This document shows positions 42,201 through 54,200 of a stretch of 64,000 nucleotides of DNA, in pieces. This stretch comes from Anthonomus grandis grandis (taxonomy: Eukaryota; Arthropoda; Insecta; Coleoptera; Curculionidae): assembly GCF_022605725.1 (NCBI RefSeq), contig NC_065564.1, forward strand, positions 124,001 to 188,000. The letters run 5' to 3'. The translations under genes and the position numbers were made by a program. Under the pieces are notes generated by a model, which saw only the letters and a list, made by a program, of their open reading frames with translations, searched no databases and had not been told where the DNA came from. Numbering within the stretch: position 1 is the stretch's first letter; each line of letters begins with the position of its first letter.

Positions 42201-45200
42201 TTTTTGGTGGTGGTGGTACCTCTCGTTTAAAATCTAAGACGCAGACCATGTTCTCGCCCTCGGTGTAGTTGCAGGCCATGGTGAGCATGCGGCAGTGTTG
42301 CACCATCGAGGCCCTGTTCATCGTCACCCCCATAACTGAACCGTCCCGGTCCGTGGTGTATTCGATGTAGGCGGGGGTTTCGTCGGTTAGTCTAAAGAGG
42401 GTTGAAGTCTTTTAGGGGCGGTTTTGAAAGGTTTAAGCACCCGATTACTCAAATCATCAATAGAGACAATAGAAAGGAGGAAATAGAGGCATTAGAAGGC
42501 GTGTTATTCAAGTTGGGAAGTTACGTCCCAGAAAGACAACAGTCTCAGGTAAATTGGTTCATAACTCCGTTCCTAGTGCTCGGATTTGATTGATTCTTGT
42601 TTTCAAAGTTTCTTTGGAGTGTTCTGAAGCTTTCAGTGGAAAAATCATGAAAATCCATGGGTCAGAAGTTTTTTTATTTAAGTTTTTAGAAGTAAGGTCC
42701 CAAAAGGACACTTTCAGGTACCTTGGGTCATAACTTCACTTCTAGTGCTCAGATCTGCATGATTTTCGCTTTAAAAGGTACCTTGGACTGTTCTTCATTT
42801 ATAGTTTTTGTCATTTAGTCACTAAAGAGTGTAGTGAATAAATTATTAATTAATTCCAGGCAATTGAAGTTGGATTCTACCTTGAGGGTTAAAAAATATC
42901 CAGAAATTGGTAGGAAACTATACAGCAGAAATGACTGCCTGGAATAAATTATTAATTTATTCCAGGCAATTGAGGTTAGATATCTGCAAAAATCGTGCTT
43001 TATTAGCACAAAGGTAGCAAGTATCAGGCATCACTTAATTCCAGTCCATTGGGGTTAAATTCGGGTATCAGAAGTCAACGAAAACGATCATTCATAAGGG
43101 AAAAGACAGTCCTAGGTAACTGGGTCATAACTTCACTTTTAATATTCGGATTGACTTGATTTTTGTGTTAAAAGGTACCTTGGGCTATTGTGAACCTTTA
43201 TTGAAAAAATCATGAAAATCCATGGGTTAGAATTTTTTTTATTCAAGTTTTTGGAAATCAGATCCAAGGGGAAAGACATTCCCAGGTACCTTGAGTCATA
43301 ACTTCACTTCTAGTGCTCATATCGGCTTGATTTTTGTCTTCAAAGTTTCTTTGGAGCGTTTTGAAGCTTTCAGTGAAAAAATTATGAAAATCCATGGGTC
43401 AGAAGTTTTATTATTTAAGTTTTTAGAAGTAAGGTCCCAAAAGGACACTTCCAGGTACCTTGGGTCATAACTCCACTTCTAGTGCTCAGATTTGCATGAT
43501 TTTTGCTTTAAACGGTACCTTGGACTGTTCTTCATTTAGAGTTTTTGTCATTTAGTCACTAAAGAGTGTATTGAATAAATTATTAATTAATTCCACGCAA
43601 TTGGGGTTGGATTCTTCTATGACTGTAAAAATTAGACACAAATTAGTGCCTGGAATAAATTATTTATTTTTATTATAAATTGATAATTTATTCCAGGCAA
43701 TTGAGGTTAGATATCTGCAAAAATCGTGCTTTATTAGCACAAAGGTAGCAAGTATCAGGCATCACTTAATTCCAGTCCATTGGGGTTAAATTCGGGTATC
43801 AAAAGTCAACGAAAACGATTATTCATAAGGGAAAAGACAGTCCTAGGTAACTTGGGTCATAACTTCACTTCTAGTGTTCAGATCGTATTGATTTTTGTTT
43901 TAAAAGTTTGTTTGGAATGTTCTAAAACGTTCGTTGAAAAAATCATGAAAATCCATGCATTAGAAGCACTGTTCTACAAGTTTCTGGAAATTGGGTCCTA
44001 GAGACAGGACAGTTCTAGGTAACTTGAGCTATAACTTCACTTTTGGTACTTAGATTGACTTCATTTTTCCGTTAAAAGGTACCTTGAACTGTTCTGAACC
44101 TCTACTGAAAAAATCATGAAAATCCATAGATAAGAATTTTTTTTATTCAAGTTTTTGAAAATCAGGTCCAAGGGGAAAGACAGTCCCAGGTACCTTGGGA
44201 CATAACTTCACTTCTAGTGCTCAGATCTGCATGATTTTTGCTTTAAAAGGTACCTTGGACTATTCTTCATTTAGAGTTTTTGTCATGTCGTTACTAAAGA
44301 GTGTATTGAATAAATTATTAATTAATTCCAGGCAATTGAAGTTTGATTCTACCTTGTGGGTTAAAAAATATCCAAAAATTGGTAGGAAACTATACTGCAG
44401 AAATGACTGCCTGGAATAAATTATTAATTTATTCCAGGCAATTGGGGTTGAATTCTTCTATGACTGTCAAAATTAGACACAAATTAGTGCCTGGAATAAA
44501 TGATTTATTTTTATTATAAATTGATGATTTATTCCAGGCAACTGAGGTTAGATATCTGCAATAATCGTGCTTTATTAGCACAAAGGTAGCAAGTATCAGG
44601 CATCACTTAATTCCAGTCCATTGGGGTTAAATTCGGGTATCAGAAGTCAACGAAAACGATCATTCATAAGGGAAAAGACAGTCCTAGGTAACTGGGTCAT
44701 AACTTCACTTTTAATATTCGGATTGACTTGATTTTTGTGTTAAAAGGTACCTTGGACTGTTGTGAACCTTTATTGAAAAAATCATGAAAATCCATGGGTT
44801 AGAATTTTTTTTATACAAGTTTTTGGAATAAAGGTCCAAGGAGAAAGACAGTCTCAGGTACCTTGGGTCATAACTTCACTTCTGGTGCTCAAATCGGATT
44901 GATTTTTATTTTAAAAGTTACTTTGGAATGTTCTAAAACGTTCATTGAAAAAATCATGAAAATTCATGCATTAGAAGCACTGTTATACAAGTTTTTGTAA
45001 ATTAGGTCCTAAAGAAAGGACAGTTCTAGGTAACTGGGGTCATAACTTCACTTCTAGTGCTCAGATCTGCATGATTTTTGCTTTAAACGGTACCTTGGAC
45101 TGTTCTTCATTTAGAGTTTTTGTCATTTAGTCACTAAAGAGTGTATTGAATAAATTATTAATTTTAATATTCGGACTGACTTGATTTTTGTGTTAAAAGG

Positions 45201-48200
45201 TACCTTGGACTGTTGTGAACCTTTATTGAAAAAATCATGAAAATCCATGGGTTAGAATTTTTTTTATACAAGTTTTTGGAAATCAGGTCCAAGGGGAAAG
45301 ACAGTCCCAGGTACCTTGGGTCATAACTTCACTTCTAGTGCTCATATCGGCTTGATTTTTGTCTTCAAAGTTTCTTTGGAGTGTTCTGAAGCTTTCAGCC
45401 AAAAAATCATGAAAATCCATGCGTCAGAAGTTTTTTTATTTAAGTTTTTAGAAGTAAGGTCCCAAAAGGACACTTCCAGGTACCTTGGGTCATAACTTCA
45501 CTTCTAGTGCTCAGATCTGCATGATTTTTGCTTTAAAAGGTACCTTGGACTGTTCTTCATTTAGAGTTTTTGCCATTTCGTCATTAAATAGTGTATTGAA
45601 TAAATTATTAATTAATTCCAGGCAATTGAGGTTGAATTCTTCTATGACTGTCAAAATTAGACACAAATTAGTGCCTGGAATAAATTATTTATTTTTATTA
45701 TAAATTGATAATTTATTCCAGGCAATTGAGGTTAGATATCTGCAAAAATCGTGCTTTATTAATAGCACAAAGGTAGCAAGTATCAGATATCACTTAATTC
45801 CAGTCCATTGGGGTTAAATTCCGGTATCAGGAGTCAACGAAAACGATCATTCATAACGGAGAAGGCAGTCCTAGGTAACTGGGTCATAACTTCACTTTTA
45901 ATATTCGGATTGACTTGATTTTTGTGTTAAAAGGTACCTTGGACTGTTGTGAATCTTTGTTGAAAAAATTATAAAAATCTATGGGTTAGAATTTTTTTTA
46001 TTCAAGTTTTTGGAAATCAGGTCCAAGGGGAAAGACATTCCCAGGTACCTTGGGTCATAACTTTACTTTTAGTGCTCAGATCGGATTGATTTCTGTTTTA
46101 GAAGTTTCTTTGGAATGTTCTAAAACGTTCATTGAAAAAATCATGGAAATCGATGCATTAGAAGCATTTTTATACAAGTTTTTGTAAATTAGGTCCTAAA
46201 GAAAGGACAGTCCTAGGTAACTGGGGTCATAACTTCACTTCTAGTGCTCAGATCGGATTGATTTTTGTTTTAGAAGTTTCTTTGCAATGATCTAAAACGT
46301 TCATTGAAAAAATCATGAAAATCCATGCATTAGAATTTTTTTTATCCAAGTTTTTGGAAATCAGGTCCAAGGGGAAAGACAGTTCCAGGTACCTTGGGTC
46401 ATAACTTCACTTCTAGTGCTCAGATCAACTTGATTTTTGTGTTAAAAGGTACCTTGAACTGTTCTGAACTTCTACTGAAAAAATCATAAAAATCCATGTA
46501 TTAGAATTTTTTTTATCTAAGTTTTTGGAAAACATGTCCAAGAGAAAAGACATTCCCAGGTACCTTGGGTCATAACTTCACTTCTAGTGCTCAGATCAGA
46601 TTGATTTTTATTTTAAAAGGTACTTTGGAATGTTCTAAAACGTTCATTAAAAATCATGAAAATCCATGCATTAAAAGCATTTTTATACAAGTTTTTGTAA
46701 ATTAGGTTTTAAAGAAAGGACAGTCCCAGGTACCTTGGGTCATAACTTCACTTCTAGTGCTCATATCTGCATGATTTTTGCTTTAAAAGGTACCTTGAAG
46801 TGTTCCTAAACTTCCACTGAAAAAATGATGAAAATCCATGGATCAGAAACTTTTTTATCCAAACTTTTAGGACATCATGAACAAATTTCAAGCGACTCAA
46901 CTTCCAATACTCACATCGACTTAATTTTTAAATTAAAACGTTCATCACAGATTTCAGTTAACGGGTGTATAAACAAACTCTGCTCAAACAAACTCTGCTC
47001 AAACAACACGAACATACCACAAAAGTACCATTTATCCCAATATTTCTCACCGGAAGTGGTACTACATAACATAAGGGCACTTTTTTTTACCTGGGTTGGG
47101 GCGTCCAATCCTTGGGCGTCCTCGCCAAATGTTCGGTAACGAACCACGTGAGCCTCGGCCACCCTTTAAACTGTATCACCTCCCCGGAGGTCGTTTTCGG
47201 TAAACCCTTGAGACACAATTCGGAGGTGAGGGCCACCTGGACCGCGCAACTGCCCAACAGGAACCCGATCTGCAATGAACCGGCGTCGCGACGCGTGATC
47301 GGCACCTCGATCGGTACCGGTACGATGCCCGCCTGCACGCATCCGTAATACGCGCACAGGAAATTGATCGGGTCGTTGTTGGGATAAACGAGGGCCACCC
47401 GATCGCCCGATTTGAGGCTCGTATCGCCGTTTTTACTGAACGATTTCGTCAATAGAGCGTAGGCGATCTTATGGGATCTACTCAACAGTTTTCCGTAGGT
47501 GAGGGTGGTGGAGAGTTTCCCGTTGGGGTCCAAGACGGTGGCCACCGGAGCCTTGAAACTGGCGTTTCCGTAACGTAAAATGGCCGCCTCCAGGTTCCTC
47601 GGTAGGCCGGAGGGGATGGATAGTTGTTCGCCCACCGCGGGTGACATGCAACTACCTGAATAAAAGGGGTTTCGAGTTATTAAAAAGGGAAATTTAGGGG
47701 GTTTTAGGGGCGTGCCTTCGGGTTTAGGGGCGTTGGGGTCCTTGGGGTTGGCCGCCAGTTCCAGCTCTATGTCGTCGTCCTCGTAGAATTCCGGCAGGGG
47801 GCGCCTCTTGGGGCGTTTTAACGTGTTGAGGAGCTGTTGGATCTTCGCTGACACCTAATAAGGAACGATTCGTAGTTGGTATTGAAAAAAAAGTGAATTT
47901 AATATTAAGAGTTTGGGAACTTATTGGAATAATAAAATAGAGGAATTTGGTTTAAGTTTATTGAAAAAATCATTAAAATCCGTGCATTGGAAGGTTTTTT
48001 ATGCAAGTTTTCAGGTTCAAGAGAAAGGTGTGTTCTAGGTAACTGCGCTGTAACTTTACTTCTGGTGCTCGGATTTGCATAATTTTTTCGTTAAAAGGTG
48101 ACTTAAGGTGTTCTACAACTCCTTTGAAAAATTCATAAAAATCCATGCATCAGAAATTTTTTTATGCAAGTTTTTACCAATCATGTCCAAGAGGAAAGAC

Positions 48201-51200
48201 AGTCACAGGTACCTTGGGTCATAACTCCACTTCTAGTGCACAGATCGGCTTGATTTTTGCTTTAAAAGATTCTTTGGAATGTTCTGAAGCTTCCATTGAA
48301 AAATTCATTAAAATCCGTGTATCAGAATTTTTTTTATCCAATTCTTTGTAAATCATGTCCAAGAGGAAAGACAGTCCTAGGTACATTGGGTCATAACTCC
48401 ACTTCTAGTGCTCAGATCGGCTTGATGTTTGCTTTAAAAGATTCTTTAGAATGTTCTGAAGTTTCCATTGAAAAATTCATTAAAATCCGTGTATCAGAAT
48501 TTTTTTTATCCAATTCTTTGTAAATCATGTCCAAGAGGAAAGACAGTCCTAGGTACATTGGGTCATAACTCCACTTCTAGTGCTCAGATCGGCTTGATGT
48601 TTGCTTTAAAAGATTCTTTAGAATGTTCTGAAGTTTCCATTGAAAAATTCATTAAAATCCGTGCATCAGAACTTTTTTTATCCAAGTTTTTGTAAGTTAT
48701 GTCCAAGAGGAAAGACAGTCCCAGGTACCTTGGGTCATAACTTCACTTGTAGTGCTCAGATCGGCTTAATTTTTGCTTTAAAAGATTCTTTGGAATGTTC
48801 TGAAGCTTCCATTGAAAAATTCATGAAAATCGATGCATTAGAAGCATTTCTATACAAGTTTTTGTAAATTAGGTCCTAGAGACAGGACAGTTCTAGGTAA
48901 CTTGAGCTATAACTCCACTTTTAGTACTTGGATTGACTTCATTTTTGTGTTAAAAGGTACCTTTGACTGTTCTGAACCTCCATTGAGAAAATCATAAAAA
49001 TCCATGTATTAGAATATTTTTTATCCAAGTTTTAGGAAATCATGTCTAAGAGAAAAGACAGTTCCAGGTACCTTGGGTCATAACTCCACTTCTAGTGCTC
49101 AGATCGGCTTGATTTTTGCTTTAAAAGATTCTTTGGAATGTTCTGAAGCTTCCATTGAAAAATTCATAGAAATCAGTGCATCAGAACTTTTTTTATCCAA
49201 TTCTTTGTAAATCATGTCCAAGAGGAAAGACATTCCCAGGTGCATTGGGTCATAACTCCACTTCTAGTGCTCAGATCGGATTGATTTTTGCTTTAAAAGA
49301 TTCTTTGAAATGTTCTGAAGCTTCCATTAAAAAATTCATAAAAATCCGTGCATCAGAACTTTTTTTATCCAAGTTTTTGTAAATCATGTCCAAGAGGAAA
49401 GACATTCCCTGGTACATTGGGTCATAACTCCACTTCTAGTGCTCAGATCGGCTTGATGTTTGCTTTAAAAGATTTTTTGAAATGTTCTGAAGCTTCCATT
49501 AAAAAATTCATAAAAATCCATGCATCAGAACTTTTTTTATCCAAGTTTTTTGAAATCATGTCCCTCTTGGACAGTCTCAAGTACCTTGGGTCCTAACTCC
49601 CACCTCTAGTGCTCCTTTTCTGTCCTGTTACTTTCAAAGTAATTTCCTATTTATTCCAGTCATTTGGACCAACAGCCCCTTTCATACTAGTATCAAAAAT
49701 AGGATTCAAGTCCTGGAAAACAACCTCTAGGTTCTCCAAAAGCCTGGAACACAATCACTTGGAATAATTTTAGAACCTGAACATTTGTAATTAAGTTCGA
49801 ATGTACTTTAGGAAATTTCTCTTGGATATGTAAAAGCCATCCCTCCAAAGAATTTTCCAGGTATTCGGAAGTACCTAATCGGTTTATTCCAGGCATTTGG
49901 ATCATTCCCCATTGGTTCCTGGCATTTGATCCCTTATTTCAGTCACTTAGTGATGTTCCATAGTATCTTAACAAATTTCTTTCGCACAATACTCAAAGGC
50001 ATATTCTTCTTGACTGATGTTGAGACACTTGAAGTAATTTATCATTTACTCATTTATTCCAGGGATTTAGAGCCATATCTCCATGACTATGATCGGAGGA
50101 CTCGTTGAAATCCTTGCAGTAGAAGTTAGGATATTGAAAGTTTTATTATAGGAACCTCGGTACTTAACACATTCAATGCTCTTGGGTAAATCGGTCAATA
50201 TTTTGGTACCTGGAGATGAAATGAGGTCATTATTGAACTTTGAGATCATCATGATGTCTGCTTAAACTATGAGCGAAGGAATCATTGAAATCGATACATT
50301 AGAACGTTTTTTATCGAGGTTTTTAGAAAACATGTCCTAGAGGAAAGATAGTCCCAGGTACCTAGGGTCATAACTTCACTTCTAGTGCCCAGATCGGATT
50401 GATTTTTGCTTTAAAAGATTCTTTGGAATGTTCTGAAGCTTCCATTGAAAAATTCATAAAAATCCGTGCATCAGAACTTTTTTTATCCAATTTTTTGTAA
50501 ATCATGTCCAAGAGGAAAGACAGTCCCAGGTACCTTGGGTCATAACTCCACTTCTAGTGCTCAGATCGGCTTGATTTTTGCTTTAAAAGATTCTGTGAAA
50601 TATTCCTAAACTTTCATTTAAAAAATCATGAAAATCCATCCATCAGAACTTTTTTTATCCAATTTTTTGAACATCATGTCTAAAAGAAAAGACAGTCCCA
50701 GGTACCTTGGGTCATAACTTCACTTCTAGTGCTCAGATCGGCTTGATTTTTGCTTTAAAAGATTCAGTGAAATGTTCTGAAGCTTTCATTGAAAATTCAT
50801 AGAAATCCGTGCATCAGAACTTTTTTTATCCAATTTTTTGGAAATCATGTCTAAGAGAAAAGACAGTTCCAGGTACCTTAGGTCATAACTCCACTTCTAG
50901 TGCTCAGATCGGCTTGATTTTTGTTTTAAAAGATTCTGTAAAATGTTCCTAACCTTTCATAACAAAAATCATGGAAATCAATGCATCAAAACCTTTTTTA
51001 TCCAAGTTTTTATAAGTCATGTCCAAGAGGAAAGACAGTCCCAGGTACCTTGAGTCATAACTCCACTCCTAGTGCTCAGAACCGCACGATTTTTGCTTTA
51101 AAAGTTTCCTTGGAACGTTCTTTACATTTAATAAAAAAAAATCACAAAAATCCAGACACTAGAAGCGTCTCGAACACGATTTTCGCACACACCAAACCGA

Positions 51201-54200
51201 GACGACTTTATTGCCCTATAAATTACCGAATACAACGAGCCTAAATTGAATTTTCTTTGTGTGTCAATTGGTCTTTTAATTCCTAACGAAGCAACGTTAT
51301 CGTAAATCTTCATTGTGCCAGTTTAAATCACAATTCGCGACTATTAATTAATTAATTCCGAGTTAATGTTTCTCACCTTCCATCGGCCGGTACCGGTGTT
51401 CATGGTACCATCCTCGGACACCGAGGTGTTGTACCTGTTGACCCGGTCGGCCCCCGCCCTCCGCCCCCCTTGCACCGTATTATTCGTAACGTCCGGGGGT
51501 TGAGAATCTACATTTAAGAGACAAAAATAGGTCAGTACTCTATGGTACTAATAGAAACTAATAATTGAAACAACGAGGTGAAAAAACCACACCCTTACAC
51601 GGCCTAAAGTTCTGCAGCACCTCGGTGATGTCGGTGATCTCTTGTTGGCTCCGGCTGCCGCCCCTCTGGTCGCCCCACATCGGGGGCGGCACCCGCGGCC
51701 TCCGTTGTAAAGGAGGCGGCGAGCCGGCGCTCGACGTGTCGCTGGGCGGCGGCGGCGGGAAGCCGCCGTGGTGTCCGCCGCCCCCGCTGCCGCCCCTCAT
51801 TAGGCCGCCGCCGCCCGTCGCTTTTTCTCGTTCCGGGGTGCTTTCCACTGTCGTCGGGGGCGCCTCGTCATTTGCTATACTGTCCTCGTCCGATGACGAT
51901 TCTAAAAAATTCCGTTTAAACTTTGAAAATTCATAGAGAATTTAAATCAAGGGTAATTTACTTGAAACTTTATGGAATTATTAAGAGATCTATTGTGAAT
52001 CGACGAGAGAAGGTTGTAAGTTAATTGGTCTAGTAGTTTTTAAGTTATGAATTTTTTTCGAAGAAAGGTCCAATAATTTTTATTTCAACTTTAAAATTCA
52101 TAAAAAATTCACGTCAAGAGCAATTTACTTGAAACTTCTTGAAATTATAATGAGATCTATTGCTAATTGACGAAAGAAGGTTGTAAGTTAATTGGTCTCT
52201 TAGTTTTCAAGTTATGATTTTTTTTCCAAAACGAGTCCAAGAATTACTTTAGTTAAACTTTAAAAATTCATAAAAAAATGACATCAAGAGCAATTTACTT
52301 GAAACTTCTTGGAGTTATAAAGAGATATATTCTTAATCGATGAGAGAAGGTTGTAAGTTAATTGGTCTCTTAATTTTTAAATTATGATTTTTTTTACAAA
52401 AAAAGTCCAAGAATTATTTTAGTTCAACTTTAAAAATTCATAAAAAATTCACGTCAAGAGCAATTTACTTGAAACTTCCTAGAATTATTCAGAGATCTAT
52501 TGCTAATTGACGAAAAAAGATTGTAAGTTAATTGGTCTATTATTTTTCGAGTTATGATTTTTTTTTCCAAAAAAGAGTCCAAGAATTATTTTAGTTTAAC
52601 TTTAAAAATTCATAAAAAATTGACATCAAGAGCAATTTACTTGAAACTACTTGGAGTTATAAAGAAATCTATTCTTAATCGATGAGAGAAGGTTGCAAGG
52701 TAATTGGTCTCTTAATTTTTAAATTATTTTTTTTTTTCAAAAAAAGTCCAAGAATTATTTTAGTTCAACTTTAAAAATTCATAAAAAATTCAAGTCAAGA
52801 GCAATTTACTTGAAACTTCTTGGAATTATAAAGAGATCTATTGCTAATTGGTGAAAGAAGGTTGTAAGTTAATTGGTCTATTATTTTTTAAATTATGATT
52901 TTTTTTACAAAAAAAGTCCAAGAATTATTTTAGTTCAACTTTAAAAATTCATAAAAAATTCACATCAGGAGCAATTTACTTTAAATTTCTTGGAATTATA
53001 ATGAGATCTATTGCTAATTGATAAAAGAAGGTTGTAAGTTAATTGGTCTATTAATTTTCAAGTTATGATTTTTTTTCCAAAAGAGTCCAAGAATTATTTT
53101 AGCTCAACTTTAAAAATTCATAAAAAATTCACGTCAAGAGCAATTTACTTGAAACTTCTTGGAACTATAACGAGATCTATTGCTAATTGATTAAAGAAGG
53201 TTGTAAGTTAATTGGTCTATTATTTTTCAACTTATGATTGTTTTTTTTAAAAAGAGTCCAAGAATTATTTTAGTTCAACTTTAAAAATTCATTAAAATTC
53301 ACGTCAAGAGCAATTTACTTGAAACTTCTTGGAATTATAATGAGGTCTATTGCTAATTGATAAAAAAAGGTTGCAAGTTAATTGGTCTATTACTTTTCGA
53401 GTTATGATTTTTTTTCCAAAAAAGAGTCCAAGAATTATTTTAGCTCAACTTTAAAAATTCATAAAAAATTCACGTCAAGAGCAATTTACTTGAAACTTCT
53501 TGGAATTATAATGAGATCTATTGCTAATTGATGAAAGAAGGTTGTAAGTTAATTGATCTATTATTTTTCGAGTTATGATTTTTTTTCCAAAAAAGAGTCC
53601 AAGAATTATTTTAGTTTAACTTTAAAAATTCATAAAAAATTGACATCAAGAGCAATTTACTTGAAACTACTTGGAGTTATAAAGAAATCTATTCTTAATC
53701 GATGAGAGAAGGTTGTAAGTTAATTGGTCTCTTAATTTTAAAATTATGATTTTTTTTCCAAAAAAGAGTCCAAGAATTATTTTAGTGCAACTTTAAAGAT
53801 TCATAAAAAATTCACATTAAGAGCAATTTACTTGAAACTTCTTGGAGTTATTAAGAGATCTATTGCTAATTGATGAAAGAAGGGTGTAAGTTAATTGGTC
53901 TATTATTTTTCAAGTTATGATTTTTTTTTAAAAAGGAGTCCAAGAATTATTTTAGTTCAACTCTAAAAATTCATAAAAAATTCACGTCAAGAGCAATTTA
54001 CTTGAAACTTCTTGGAGTTATAAAGAGATATATTCTTAACTGATGAGAGAAGGTTGAAAGATAATTGGTCTCTTATTTTTTAAATTATGAATTTTTTTAC
54101 AAAAAAAGTCCAAGAATTATTTTAGTCAACTTTAAAAATTCATAAAAAATTCACGTCAAGAGCAATTTACTTGAAACTTCTTGGAATTATAATGAGATCC

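Larger units (their letters stand above)
42560..46870 (+). repeat. 172-bp satellite, composite forward array with hairpin spacers (intron V7-V8)
   Basis: Forward 172-type monomers (GGGTCATAACTTCACTTCTA, GCTCAGATCTGCATGATTTT) alternate with a spacer that contains ATTCCAGGCAATTG, GTGCTTTATTAGCAC and TTCCAGTCCATTGGGGTTAA. The spacer recurs near 42980, 43710, 44550 and 45737, so spacing is irregular (about 730, 841 and 1,187 bp). Near the right end (46870-47090) the sequence becomes unique. Confidence 0.9.

Noticed and set aside
48145..49596. Recurring 68-82-codon open frames in the 172-bp repeats
   Set aside because: Monomer length shifts the frame each copy. They are chance open frames in AT-rich satellite.
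51565..51936. 123-codon plus-strand open frame
   Set aside because: It is the complement of the GC-rich exon V4.
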